Positions 26,482 through 35,599 of a stretch of DNA of 64,000 bases are shown one piece after another; within the stretch, counting starts at the first letter, position 1; every line of letters begins with the position of its first letter. The DNA is taken from positions 255,449-319,448 of the forward strand of contig JADJVE010000005.1 in NCBI GenBank assembly GCA_016716715.1. Reading direction: 5' to 3'. The position numbers and the translations under genes are program-made. A model generated the notes under the pieces. The model was given only the letters and a program-made list of their open reading frames with translations, had not been told where the DNA came from and ran no database searches. Origin of the DNA: Acidobacteriota bacterium (lineage in GTDB: Bacteria; Acidobacteriota; Thermoanaerobaculia; UBA5066).

Positions 26482-28242
26482 TCATGATGCCCTTCTGCGC
26501 TGCGCGTCGCGCGGGATTTCGATCTCGACCCGGGGCCGCGCGAGGACGAGCGGCGCGGTGCCGGGGACGTCGTCGGCCTCGATTCTCAGGGTGACCGTCC
26601 GGCCCGCGTACGCCTTCAGGTCGAGCGCGAGCGGCTCGGCGTCGCCGCGCGGGACGAGGACTCGCGCTTCGCCTGCCCCGCCCGCGATCGCCACGCGCGC
26701 GCCTCGCGCGATCGACGGGTCCGCGGCATCGGCCCGCACGAGCGTCTCGAAACGCGCCAACTCGAGATCCGGTGGCAGATCGACGCGCCACGTCACGGCG
26801 GCGCCCGAGGCGAGGACGAGATCGAGGCGGCGATAGTCGTTCGGGTCGCCGGCCTTCCGGCCGTCGCGGGAAAGAAAGGCCCGGCCGGCACCCCCGAGCC
26901 CGTCGACGCGCCCGAGGATCGTGTCGCCCTGCAGGAGTTGCGTCCGTCGTGGACCGAATGCCGAGAGCCCGAGGCGCTCGAGCGGCTCGCACAGGAGCCG
27001 CACCTCGCCGACGTCCGGGCTGCCCCACTGGAAAAGCCTGCCGCGGCAGGATGCGGGCGCCGTCCGCCACTCGCGCATGCAGGCCGCGGAGACCGGCGCG
27101 CGGGAAACGAGATAGAACGACTTGTCCTCCCACGTCCGGTTGGAGAAGACGAGCCCGGCGCCGATCGCGGTGAGGCCCGCGACTCGCAGCGCCCCGCGGG
27201 ACGCGACCACGAGGACGGCCAGCCCCATCCAGAATGCCGTCATCGGGACGACGTACCACGGCGCGGCCTCCGGGCGCAGGTAGCCGATCTGGAGGGCCGC
27301 GAGGAGGCCCCAGCCGGCGACGAGGAGGCCGGCAAGGCGTTCACGCATCCGGCCGCGCGAATGGAGAACAGCGACGGCGAGCAGGACGAGCGCGGCTGCG
27401 CCGAATGCAAGACAGGAGGGCAGCGGGCTCAAGCGGGTCGCGAGGTCGTTTCCGAACGGGCGCCCGAGGATGTCCACGAACCGGCGCGGGTCGTGAAAAC
27501 CCGGCGGCGTGGCGCGGGCGGGGTGGTGGAGGGTCTCGAGGATCAGGAAGTACTGCGAGAGGCCCGTCGCCGCCGCGGCCCCAAGCGCCGTCCAGCGGAC
27601 GATCGAGCGTTCGCCGGCAGCCCAGAGGCCCGCCGCGAGGACGGGCCACACCATCACGCCGCCGCCCCACGACCACGACGCGATCAGGCCCCCGGCCGCG
27701 ACGAGCGCGGCGCGCCGGTCCGGCCGATCGCCGAGCCGGGCGATCGCGAACACGCCGAGGGCGAGGCCGACCTGCGCGAGCTGCATCTGGAGGGACGATT
27801 CGCCGAACGTGAACGACGAGACCTGCGTCACGGAGAACGCGAGAGTCGAGAGGACGGGGAGAAGGACCCACCGCGCCCGCCGAGAGAGCCCGGGCGCGGC
27901 GGCGAGCCACAGGAGCAGGACCTTGACGGCCGCGAAAAGGAGCCCGATCCCGAGCTCCACGCGCATGTCCCACGCGAAGACGCGGGCGTCGAAGAGAAAG
28001 ACGGAAAGCAGCCCCAGCCAGGAATGGCCCGCGGCGTTGAAGGTGTCGCGGAACAGGTGCGTGAAGCCGTAGCGGCCCTCGAGGATCGCGGCGACGGTGT
28101 CGACGCGCCCCACGTAGTCGTTCGACAGGTTGTTCTCGCCGACCGTGAAGACGATCCAGGCCATGCGCGCGGGCGCGAGGAGCGCGAGGAGGATCGAAAT
28201 CAGCTTCGCGGTGCGGGAGACGGGCCGCTCGTCGGAGGTCAC
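26482..28242 (-). CDS. Polytopic membrane protein, glycosyltransferase-like, with extracytoplasmic C-terminal domain
   Basis: 586 residues; GTG at 28242 overlaps the holB stop (GTGA), which defines the start. About ten hydrophobic helices fill residues ~10-360. The first loop, NNLSNDYVGRVDTVAAILEG, has the Asp-rich look of GT-C first loops. Residues ~400-586 are soluble and beta-rich (TRTQLLQGDTILGRVDG, AYAGRTVTLRIEADDVPG), resembling a carbohydrate-binding jelly roll. It probably works at the periplasmic face on a lipid-linked glycan, but no exact family could be named. It is co-oriented with the methyltransferase and with holB-tmk. Confidence 0.72.
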   Translation of the reverse strand: MTSDERPVSRTAKLISILLALLAPARMAWIVFTVGENNLSNDYVGRVDTVAAILEGRYGFTHLFRDTFNAAGHSWLGLLSVFLFDARVFAWDMRVELGIGLLFAAVKVLLLWLAAAPGLSRRARWVLLPVLSTLAFSVTQVSSFTFGESSLQMQLAQVGLALGVFAIARLGDRPDRRAALVAAGGLIASWSWGGGVMVWPVLAAGLWAAGERSIVRWTALGAAAATGLSQYFLILETLHHPARATPPGFHDPRRFVDILGRPFGNDLATRLSPLPSCLAFGAAALVLLAVAVLHSRGRMRERLAGLLVAGWGLLAALQIGYLRPEAAPWYVVPMTAFWMGLAVLVVASRGALRVAGLTAIGAGLVFSNRTWEDKSFYLVSRAPVSAACMREWRTAPASCRGRLFQWGSPDVGEVRLLCEPLERLGLSAFGPRRTQLLQGDTILGRVDGLGGAGRAFLSRDGRKAGDPNDYRRLDLVLASGAAVTWRVDLPPDLELARFETLVRADAADPSIARGARVAIAGGAGEARVLVPRGDAEPLALDLKAYAGRTVTLRIEADDVPGTAPLVLARPRVEIEIPRDAQRRRAS

Positions 28243-29183
28243 AGGCCGAGAGCGTACGCCTCGGTGGCGAGGCGGACGTTGCGGCGGGAGTCGGCGAGGC
28301 TGCCGGCGAGAGCGAGCGCGCCCTCGGCGGCCTCGAGCAGGCGCGCGCCGGGCGCGGTGCCGAGGCGCGCGAGGTCCTGGAAGCGCTCGCGGAAGACGAC
28401 GTGCGCTCCCGCGGGGTCGACCGTCGCGGCGGACGCGTCGCGGAGGAGCTGCCCGAGGAGCTGCAGGCGCCGCCCGGCCTCGGCGGCGTCGTCGCCGGAG
28501 ACGAGTGCCGCGAGCGCGAGGGCCCACGAGCGCGAGCGCGTGAGGAAGATGCCGGAGGCCGCCTCGAGGAGCGCGTCGCGCGTCGCACGCGCCTCGGCGA
28601 GGTCCAGCGCAGCCGCCTCGTCCGCGTCGTGCGGCACGAAGGCCGCGCGCGCTTCGGCGTCCTCGCGGGCCATCCCGCGCGCCACGAGGGCGTCGGCCGT
28701 CCCGGCGCGCGTCGACCCGGGCATCGGCTGCAGCGTGACGCGCGAGAGGATCGTCGGGGGCAGAAGGCGCGGCCGCGTGGCCGTCAGGAGAAAGCGCGTC
28801 TTCTTCGGCGGCTCCTCGAGAATCTTGAGGAGCGCGCTGAACGCCGCGGGCTCGGTCCGGTCCACGTCGAGGAAGACGACCGCGCGCATCGCCGCTTCGT
28901 AGGGGAGGCGCGTCGAGTCCGCGGCGACGGCCCGCACGAGAGCCGTCGGAATGCTCGTCTCCTTCGTCTCGCCCTCCTCGAACATGGGCGCGTTCACGCG
29001 CCGCCTGCGCTCGGGCGCGGCCACCATGAGGTCGGGGTGCTCCCGGCGGAAGACGCGGCGCGCCGCGTTCGACTCCGGATCGAAGCCGCTCCCGCAGATG
29101 GCGGCGGCCGCCTCCTCGATCGCCGCGGCCTCGAGGCGCTTCGAACCCGGTCCCGCGAGGAGGACGACGGGCGCGCCGCTCAC
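28239..29183 (-). CDS. holB: DNA polymerase III clamp-loader subunit delta'
   Basis: 314 residues. Delta' is the stator of the clamp loader that opens the beta sliding clamp onto DNA. Diagnostic segment: FSALLKILEEPPKKTRFLLT followed by LLPPTILSRV (sensor and 'SRx' region). The P-loop position reads AGPGSKRLEAAAI and lacks the GKT, as expected because delta' does not bind ATP productively; the usual zinc-binding cysteines also seem to be missing. GTG at 29183 overlaps the tmk stop by 4 nt, and the tmk-holB order is widespread. The gene is a reliable housekeeping landmark. Confidence 0.87.
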   Translation of the reverse strand: MSGAPVVLLAGPGSKRLEAAAIEEAAAAICGSGFDPESNAARRVFRREHPDLMVAAPERRRRVNAPMFEEGETKETSIPTALVRAVAADSTRLPYEAAMRAVVFLDVDRTEPAAFSALLKILEEPPKKTRFLLTATRPRLLPPTILSRVTLQPMPGSTRAGTADALVARGMAREDAEARAAFVPHDADEAAALDLAEARATRDALLEAASGIFLTRSRSWALALAALVSGDDAAEAGRRLQLLGQLLRDASAATVDPAGAHVVFRERFQDLARLGTAPGARLLEAAEGALALAGSLADSRRNVRLATEAYALGL

Positions 29184-29893
29184 CTGCTTCTCCGGGGTTT
29201 GAAGAGAAGAAGAAGATTTTCTTCGAGTGAAAGAAAGACTTCGGAGGCCGGCGGCGCTGCGTCGATGACGACGAACCTTTTTGGCTCCTTCTTGGCTCGA
29301 CGCAGGTATGCGCCCCTTACCCTTTCATGGAAATCTCTATCTTCTTCTTCGAATCTGTCGAACGACGCGCCGCGGCGCTTCGCGACGCGCGCGAGCGCGG
29401 CGTCGACGGGCAGGTCGAAGAGGTAGGTCCGGTCGGGGTCGCGGCGGCACCATCTTTCATGGAGCTCGTCGACGCTCCTCTCCCCGAGGCCCCGACCGGC
29501 GCCCTGGTACGCCCGCGAGGCGTCGGTGTACCGGTCGCAGAGGACGTGCGTCCCGGCGGCGAGAGCGGGCTCGATCATCGTTTGCAGGTGGTGGCGGCGG
29601 TCGGCCATCATCAGGAGAAGCTCGGCCCCCGCGTCGATGTGGCCCTTCGAATGGAGGAGCGCGTCCCGGAGGAGCTTCCCGAGCTCCGTGCCGCCGGGGT
29701 TCCGGGTCGCGAGGACGGGCAGGCCCCTCGCCTCCATCCACGCGGCCGCCCGGGCGATCTGCGTGGTCTTTCCGGAGCCTTCGATGCCCTCGAAGGTGAC
29801 GAAAAGGCCCCGCGGGGCGGTCCGGAGTCGGCGGATCACGGCGCGGATTCTCACACGCGGCGGGGGATGTCCACCCCGGAACGTCTCTGGCAC
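29180..29893 (-). CDS. tmk: Thymidylate kinase
   Basis: Phosphorylates dTMP to dTDP in the cytoplasm for DNA synthesis. P-loop FEGIEGSGKTTQ (residues ~35-46 from the GTG at 29893), the DR(Y/F) motif in CDRYTDASRAYQGAG and the LID-region Arg cluster identify the family. The N-terminus is longer than usual: normal Tmk begins near GLFVTFEGIEG, so GTG 29854 or 29839 may be the true start. GTG 29893 is kept because TATACG lies 6 nt before it. It overlaps holB, whose product works with the same replication machinery. A divergent SpoIIE phosphatase gene starts 25 nt away. Confidence 0.9.
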   Translation of the reverse strand: MPETFRGGHPPPRVRIRAVIRRLRTAPRGLFVTFEGIEGSGKTTQIARAAAWMEARGLPVLATRNPGGTELGKLLRDALLHSKGHIDAGAELLLMMADRRHHLQTMIEPALAAGTHVLCDRYTDASRAYQGAGRGLGERSVDELHERWCRRDPDRTYLFDLPVDAALARVAKRRGASFDRFEEEDRDFHERVRGAYLRRAKKEPKRFVVIDAAPPASEVFLSLEENLLLLFKPRRSR

Positions 29894-29899
29894 GCCGTT

Positions 29900-29907
29900 C
29901 GTATACT
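29900..29907. promoter_or_regulatory. Symmetrical -10 element shared by divergent tmk and SpoIIE gene
   Basis: The palindrome GTATAC (29901-29906) supplies TATACG on the minus strand, 6 nt before the tmk GTG at 29893, and TATACT (29902-29907) on the plus strand, 10 nt before the ATG at 29918. Neither start has a Shine-Dalgarno site. The arrangement fits a bidirectional promoter with very short or absent leaders. Confidence 0.45.
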
Positions 29908-29917
29908 GGGCTCAGTA

Positions 29918-32524
29918 ATGTCGTCCTTGTCGTCACCGGGTCTGAGCTCCGCATCGGGCGCCGTCGACGCCCCGCGCCTGAAGCGCCGGCACCTTCCGCT
30001 CGTCGCCGTGGGCCTCATGGGGGCCCTTCTCGCGCTCCTTTCGGTCGTGGACATGTTCCTTCCGAAGGCCTACGACGGCGTCGTGCCCGACCCCTACTCG
30101 GTCGGCGGCATCCTCGTGCGCGACCTCGTCCCCGGCGGCGCGGCCGAGCGGGCGGGCCTGAAGTCCGGCGACGTGATCCTCGGGATCGGCCACCGGATGC
30201 TCAACAAAGCGACCGACGCGCCCCCGGAGCTCCTCCGGCACAAGGTCGGCGAGAAGGTCGACTACCTCGTCCGCCGCGGCGGCAACGTGTTCGAGACGAA
30301 GGTCTCCCTCACGCCATTCCGGCTCGGGTCGGCCACGTACTACTACTTCGTCTTTCTCGGCCTCCTCTTCTTTGCGCTGGGCGTCTTCGTCGTCTCGCGC
30401 CGGCCGGACGACTCCGCGGTGCAGGTCTTCTACGTCCTGTGCATCCTCTTCATGGAGTTCTTCGTCTGCCGGCTCCGCCCGTCGAGCTACTACTGGATCG
30501 ACTACGTCGTCCAGATCGCGGGCACGCTCGCGCTGTTCCTGCTGCCGGCCGTCTTCCTCCACTTCTTCCTGCTCTTCCCCGAGAAGAAGACGTTCCGGTT
30601 CGCGGAGCGGCGCCCCGGCCAGCCGGCGGCGCCCCCCGCGCTCGAGGCGCTGCAGCGGTTCCTGAACGGTTCTCCTCTTCTCCTCGCGATCCTCTACTCG
30701 CTCCCGCCGGTCCTCTACGTCCTCCAGATGGCGGGCTACCGCTACGGAGGGCCCCGCCGCCTCATCTTCGGCGCGCCGACGCTGAACTGGATCCTCCTCG
30801 CGGACTACCTGATCCTCGGGCTCCTCGCGCTCGCGCACACGTGGTGGACGAACTCCGACCGTGCGGCGCGCCGGCCGATCCTCGTCCTCCTCCTCGGGAC
30901 GGTCGCGGGGATCGTGCCGTTCGTCGTCTTCGCCGTCTTCTTCCCGTCGCTCTTCCGCGAGGACCGCTTCCTCCTGTGGGGCGTCGTCCCGATGGCGCTC
31001 ATCCCGCTCACGTTCGCGTACGCGATCGTGCGGTTCCGGCTCTTCGACGTGCAGGTCATCGTGCGCAAGTCGCTCGTCTACGCGGTCCTCACGGCCGTCG
31101 TGACGGGGATGTACGCGCTCGCGGTCGTGGCGGGCAACGCGATCGTCTCGAACGTGTCGTCCACGACCGTCTTCTCGTCGCCGGCTTTCGCGTTCGGCTT
31201 CGGCCTCGTCGTCGTCCTCCTCTTCGACCCGCTGCGCCGCCGCATGCAGAAGGTGGTCGACCGCGTCTTCTTCCGCGACCGTGCCGACTTCCAGACCGCT
31301 CTTCTCGAGATGAGCCGCTCGGTCGTCTCGCAGCTCGAGCGCCCGAAGCTGCGCGAGCTGCTCACGTTGCGCACGGCCGATCTCCTGCGCCTCGAGCGCC
31401 TCGAGCTTCTGCTGCCGCGGAGCGAGGACGGGGCCTTCACCGAGCCCGCCTCCGCGGCCGCGGGCGTCCAGCCGCTGCCCATGGGCGCGGTCCTGCCGCA
31501 GCGGCTCGCCGAGCGCGGCGCGCCGATCCGCCTCTCCGACGCGGACGACGGAGGGCTCGACCTCGCGTCGCGGCGCTTCGTCGAGGCGCAGCGCGCGCGC
31601 GGGATCGGCGTCGTCCTTCCGCTCGCCACGCACGGCAAGCTCCTCGGCTTCCTCGCGGTCGGCAAGAAGCTCTCCGAGGAGGAGCTCTCGCGCGAGGACC
31701 TCGACCACCTCCTCACGATCGCGAACCAGGGCGCCCTCGGCCTCGAGGCCGCGGGCCTCCACGAGGAGCTCACGCGCCGGGCCGAGGTCGAGCGCGACCT
31801 CGACATCGCGCGGGACATCCAGACGAGCCTCTTCCCGCGCGAGCTCCCGCGCGTGCCCGGCGTCGAGTTCTTCGGCGTGAGCCGGCCGGCGCGCGTCGTC
31901 GGAGGCGATTTCTACGACTTCCTCGACGTGGACTCCCGCCCGGACGGGCGGCTCGCGCTCGTCCTCGGCGACGTCTCGGGCAAGTCGATCCCGGCGTCGC
32001 TCCTCATGGTCGCCGCCAAGGAGATCGTGAACGCCAAGGCGATGGCCGACCCGGACCCGTCCGCCGTCTTCCAGGCGTCGAACCGCCGCCTTTACGAGAT
32101 CAAGCGGCGCATGTTCGTCTCGCTGTCGTACTTCCTCCTCGACCCGAAGGCGCTCGCGATGACGTACGCCTTCGCCGGCCAGCCGACGCCCCTCCTCGTG
32201 CGCCCCGGCTCCGGGACCGCGACGGAGATCCCCTGCCCATCCTCGCGGTTGCCCCTGGGCGCCTTCCGGGACACGGTCTACGACGCGGTGTCCCTGTACC
32301 TGTCCCGGGGGGACCTCCTGCTCTTCTACACGGACGGCCTGAACGAGGCGATGTCCGCCGAAATGACACCCTACGGGGACGAACGCCTGAAAGCGTCGCT
32401 CGTTCGCCACGCCCGGAGGTCCCTCCCCGATCTCGCGGACGAGCTCCTGGAGGACGTCCGGCAGTTCACCCACGGGGCCGAGCAGTACGACGACATCACG
32501 TTCGTCCTGATGCGGGTGACCTGA
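29918..32524 (+). CDS. PDZ-7TM-GAF-SpoIIE serine phosphatase (RsbU-like)
   Basis: 868 residues. A first membrane helix (~28-48) is followed by a PDZ-like domain (VGGILVRDLVPGGAAERAG, residues ~60-140). Six or seven further membrane helices (~150-430), a GAF-like domain (~450-620) and a C-terminal PP2C/SpoIIE domain follow. The phosphatase shows RDIQTSLFPRELP, VVGGDFYDF, LGDVSGKSIPASLL, FYTDGLNEA and YDDITFV, including the metal-binding Asp residues. Such enzymes dephosphorylate STAS antagonists to free a sigma factor or other target. A PDZ domain on the sensor side suggests it senses envelope proteins. It probably works with the kinase and STAS protein encoded at 36046 and 36528. Confidence 0.87.
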   Translation: MSSLSSPGLSSASGAVDAPRLKRRHLPLVAVGLMGALLALLSVVDMFLPKAYDGVVPDPYSVGGILVRDLVPGGAAERAGLKSGDVILGIGHRMLNKATDAPPELLRHKVGEKVDYLVRRGGNVFETKVSLTPFRLGSATYYYFVFLGLLFFALGVFVVSRRPDDSAVQVFYVLCILFMEFFVCRLRPSSYYWIDYVVQIAGTLALFLLPAVFLHFFLLFPEKKTFRFAERRPGQPAAPPALEALQRFLNGSPLLLAILYSLPPVLYVLQMAGYRYGGPRRLIFGAPTLNWILLADYLILGLLALAHTWWTNSDRAARRPILVLLLGTVAGIVPFVVFAVFFPSLFREDRFLLWGVVPMALIPLTFAYAIVRFRLFDVQVIVRKSLVYAVLTAVVTGMYALAVVAGNAIVSNVSSTTVFSSPAFAFGFGLVVVLLFDPLRRRMQKVVDRVFFRDRADFQTALLEMSRSVVSQLERPKLRELLTLRTADLLRLERLELLLPRSEDGAFTEPASAAAGVQPLPMGAVLPQRLAERGAPIRLSDADDGGLDLASRRFVEAQRARGIGVVLPLATHGKLLGFLAVGKKLSEEELSREDLDHLLTIANQGALGLEAAGLHEELTRRAEVERDLDIARDIQTSLFPRELPRVPGVEFFGVSRPARVVGGDFYDFLDVDSRPDGRLALVLGDVSGKSIPASLLMVAAKEIVNAKAMADPDPSAVFQASNRRLYEIKRRMFVSLSYFLLDPKALAMTYAFAGQPTPLLVRPGSGTATEIPCPSSRLPLGAFRDTVYDAVSLYLSRGDLLLFYTDGLNEAMSAEMTPYGDERLKASLVRHARRSLPDLADELLEDVRQFTHGAEQYDDITFVLMRVT

Positions 32525-32587
32525 GAACCAACGCGCCGCCGGCGCGTATCATGGAAAAGGGCCTCTCCCGCGGGCCCCGGAGGAACC

Positions 32588-34033
32588 ATGGCCCCTCGCC
32601 GCATCCGCGTCCTGCCGCTCGTCCTGGCCCTCGCGGGCCTGGCGATTGCCGGCACCGCCGCGGCCTTCCGGCTGCGGGCGAACCGGGACGTCACGACCTC
32701 GTCGGAGCAGGCGTACCGGGCCTACCACGCGGGCGTCGAGAACGACCTGAAGATGTACGAGCGCGAGGCGATGTCCTCGTACGCCGAGGCGCTCCGGTAC
32801 GACCCGCACTTCGTGATGGCGACGCTCCGGCTCGCCGACAAGATGCGCAGTCGCGACCCCGAGCGCGCCGCGTCGCTCCTCGCGAGCGCGGGCCGGTACC
32901 GCGACGACCTCACGGACCGCGAAAAACTCATGCTCCGCATCTACGAGGAACGCTGGGGCAAGCGCGACCTCAAGGTGCTCGAGGCCCTTTACGACGAGTA
33001 CCAGAGCCGCTTCCCGAAGGACCCCGAGGGCTACCAGATGCGGGCCGCGTTCCTCGCGAACAACGGCCGGATGCCCGAGGCGATCGGGGAGTACGAGCGC
33101 CTCATCGCTGTGAATCCGAATTACGCGATCGCCTACAACACGCTCGGCTACCACTGGGCGAGCAAGGGTGAGAACGCGAAAGCCGAGGACTACCTGAAAC
33201 GCTACCGGTACCTCGCGTCCGACCAGGCGAACCCGTACGATTCGCTCGGCGAGTTCTACGCCTTTACGGGTCGTTACGACGAGGCCGAGGAAAACCTCCG
33301 CAAGGCGATCGCGATCAAGGACGATTTCTACGCCGCGTGGGGACATCTCGGCTCCGTCGAGGCGGGCCGGGGGAATCCGGTGAAGGCGGCCGGATATTTC
33401 CGCAAGGGCAGCGACAACGCCCCGAACACCTACGTCCGGTACGACTTCCGGTTCCTCTCCGCGATGTGCCTCGTGGACGCGGGCCGCACCGACGACGCCG
33501 TGAAGGACCTGGACGCCGCGACGGCCGAGATCGCGGGGCTGGCCCCCGGCCCGGAATCGCGGAAGCTCAAGTCGGCCGATGCGTTCCGGCGCGCCGGTCT
33601 TCTCGGACGGATCGGGCGCACCGCCGAGGCCGAGGCGTCCCTCGCGTCCGTGGATCTCAAGGAGTTCACGGACCCGAAGGAGCCGAAGTCCCAGGAGATG
33701 GCCGCCCGCCAGATGAACCTCATCCGCGGCGTGATCGCGATGGGCGCGGGCCGCGACGCCGATGCGGTGCCGCTCCTCACGTCCGGGCTCGAGAAGCAGC
33801 AGGAGAAGGGCTTCGCCGGCTCGGACTACTACCAGAACAACGCATACGCGCGTCTCGCGCTCGCGACGTCGCTCGGCCGGATGGGCCGGGCGGACGACGC
33901 GGCGAAGGCGCTCGCGCCGATCCTCGAGAAGAATCCCCGCTTCTTCCCCGCGCTGCAGTCGCTCGCGCGCGCCCAGGGCAAGGAGCCGCCGGCTCCGATC
34001 GCGCCCGCCACGCGCGCCGAGAACGCGTCCTGA
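32588..34033 (+). CDS. TPR-repeat protein with N-terminal signal anchor
   Basis: 481 residues. CCGGAGGAACC precedes the ATG. A hydrophobic N-terminus (LPLVLALAGLAIAGTAAAF) is followed by 8-10 tetratricopeptide-like repeats (residues ~40-450), such as EAIGEYERLIAVNPNYAIAY and DEAEENLRKAIAIKDDF. TPRs form a helical scaffold for protein binding; no enzymatic domain was seen. A perfect 6-bp inverted repeat with 3-nt loop (32532-32546) and TATCAT (32547-32552) upstream may form its own promoter or operator. It lies between a phosphatase and a response activator and may serve as a scaffold. Confidence 0.82.
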   Translation: MAPRRIRVLPLVLALAGLAIAGTAAAFRLRANRDVTTSSEQAYRAYHAGVENDLKMYEREAMSSYAEALRYDPHFVMATLRLADKMRSRDPERAASLLASAGRYRDDLTDREKLMLRIYEERWGKRDLKVLEALYDEYQSRFPKDPEGYQMRAAFLANNGRMPEAIGEYERLIAVNPNYAIAYNTLGYHWASKGENAKAEDYLKRYRYLASDQANPYDSLGEFYAFTGRYDEAEENLRKAIAIKDDFYAAWGHLGSVEAGRGNPVKAAGYFRKGSDNAPNTYVRYDFRFLSAMCLVDAGRTDDAVKDLDAATAEIAGLAPGPESRKLKSADAFRRAGLLGRIGRTAEAEASLASVDLKEFTDPKEPKSQEMAARQMNLIRGVIAMGAGRDADAVPLLTSGLEKQQEKGFAGSDYYQNNAYARLALATSLGRMGRADDAAKALAPILEKNPRFFPALQSLARAQGKEPPAPIAPATRAENAS

Positions 34034-34037
34034 CCCC

Positions 34038-35546
34038 GTGAGCGGCACGCGGCCCCCCGGGCGCGACCTCGAGGCGTTCGCGCTCAAGAAGAAGGTCCTG
34101 CGCCTCGAGACGCTCTACGACGTCAGCCGGTCCCTCACGTCCACCTCCGACGAGCGCGCGCTCCTCGAGGAGATCCTCGCGCGCGCCGTGCCGGTCCTCG
34201 ACGCGGGCCGCGGCTTCGCGGCGGCCTTCGAGGACGCCGCCGGAGCGGGCGCCGTCGCCTCGGTCGGCCTCGAACCCGCCCCCACGCCGCTCGACGTCGC
34301 GTCCGATCCGTTCGTCCTCGACCTCGCGCGCGCGAAGGCGCCGCTGGCCCGGCCGGGGGAGACCCTCTTCGGCCGCCCGGCCGGCAGCGTCGCGGGAGTT
34401 CCGCTCGTCTCCGGCGACCGCGTGCTCGGCGTCCTCGTCGTCCTGGAGCGCGAGGCGCGCGGCGGCGACGCGCCTTCTTTCGACGAGGAGGATCGCCGGT
34501 TCCTCGGCTCGCTCGCGGCCCTCGCGGCCCCGGCGCTCGAGGGCAGCCGCCGCTTCCGGGCCCTCGCCGCCGACCTCGACCGCCTGCGCGAGGAGAACCG
34601 CTCGCTCAAGGGCACGACCGCCGTCGACGAGCTCCTCGTCGGCGACTCGGCCGCCATGCGCCGCGCCAAGGAGCTCATCACGCGCGCCGCGGCGTCGCGC
34701 GTCAACGTCCTCATCACGGGGGAGAGCGGCACCGGCAAGGAGCTGGCCGCGCGGCTCCTCCACACGGGCTCCCCGCGCCGGGACGGTCCGTTCCTCGCCC
34801 TGAACTGCGCCGCGATGCCCGAAGGCCTCCTCGAGAGCGAGCTCTTCGGAATCGAGAAGGGCGTCGCGACGGGCGTCGACGGGCGGCCGGGAAAGTTCGA
34901 GCTCGCGAGCGGCGGCACGGTGTTCCTGGACGAGATCGGCGACACGCCTCTCGCGATCCAGGCCAAGCTTCTGCGCGTCCTGCAGGAGCGCGAGATCGAG
35001 CGCGTGGGCGGGCGCGCGCGCATCCCCGTGGACGTGCGCGTCCTGTCCGCGACGCACCAGAGCCTCGCGGACCTCATCCGCCAGGGCCGCTTCCGCGAGG
35101 ACCTGTTCTACCGTCTGCGCGTCGTCGAGATCGCAATGCCCGCGCTGCGCGAGAGGCGCGAGGACATCCCGCGCCTCGCGGGCCACTTCCTCGCGCGCAT
35201 CGCGGCGCGCGACGGCCGCCGGCCGCCCTCGCTCTCGCGCGACGCCGTGAAGGCGCTCCTCGACTACGAGTTCCCCGGCAACGTGCGCGAGCTCGAGAAC
35301 CTGCTCGAGGGCGCCGCGGCGCTCGTCTCGGGCGACGCGATCGAGGCGGCCGACCTGCAGTTCGGTATCGCGGGCGGAGCCGCAGGCACGGCGGGCGCGG
35401 GCGACGACGCAAAGGCAGGCGTCAGCCTGAGGCACGTCGAGAACGCGCACATCCGCCGCGTGCTGGCGCAGGTGAAGGGCAACAAGAGCCGCGCCGCCAA
35501 GCTCCTCGGCGTCAGCCGCCGGACGCTCTACCGCAAGCGGGTTTGA
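34038..35546 (+). CDS. NtrC-family AAA+ activator with GAF domain and degenerate GAFTGA loop
   Basis: 502 residues. GAF-like N-terminus (~20-170), AAA+ domain with Walker A GESGTGKE (228-235) and Walker B VFLDEIGD (295-302), arginine-finger region (LIRQGRFREDLFYRLRVV), and a Fis-type HTH at the end (NKSRAAKLLGVSRRTLYRKR). The loop that touches sigma54, normally GAFTGA, reads GVATGV (275-280), losing the key Phe. This may mean the protein acts with sigma70 or regulates by DNA binding alone, as some GAFTGA-lacking relatives do. GTG start 5 nt after the TPR gene. A strong inverted repeat lies 31 nt after its stop. Confidence 0.85.
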   Translation: MSGTRPPGRDLEAFALKKKVLRLETLYDVSRSLTSTSDERALLEEILARAVPVLDAGRGFAAAFEDAAGAGAVASVGLEPAPTPLDVASDPFVLDLARAKAPLARPGETLFGRPAGSVAGVPLVSGDRVLGVLVVLEREARGGDAPSFDEEDRRFLGSLAALAAPALEGSRRFRALAADLDRLREENRSLKGTTAVDELLVGDSAAMRRAKELITRAAASRVNVLITGESGTGKELAARLLHTGSPRRDGPFLALNCAAMPEGLLESELFGIEKGVATGVDGRPGKFELASGGTVFLDEIGDTPLAIQAKLLRVLQEREIERVGGRARIPVDVRVLSATHQSLADLIRQGRFREDLFYRLRVVEIAMPALRERREDIPRLAGHFLARIAARDGRRPPSLSRDAVKALLDYEFPGNVRELENLLEGAAALVSGDAIEAADLQFGIAGGAAGTAGAGDDAKAGVSLRHVENAHIRRVLAQVKGNKSRAAKLLGVSRRTLYRKRV

Positions 35547-35577
35547 GCCCGGAGAAGGCCTTTTTGCTCCCTCTCAC

Positions 35578-35599
35578 TTGTGGCGACAATTCGCCACAA
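35578..35599. promoter_or_regulatory. Perfect 9-bp inverted repeat, candidate operator
   Basis: TTGTGGCGA (35578-35586), spacer CAAT, TCGCCACAA (35591-35599): 18 of 18 paired positions match. No T-run follows, so it is not a normal terminator. It lies in the AT-richer 290-nt gap (35547-35836) just before the partner-switching operon and just after the HTH-type activator. No clear -35/-10 pair or coding region was found in the rest of the gap. Confidence 0.55.

Noticed and set aside
29885..29900. Sigma54 promoter (TGGCACG) upstream of the SpoIIE phosphatase
   Set aside because: The -12 GC is replaced by GT, and the GTATAC element gives a better explanation.
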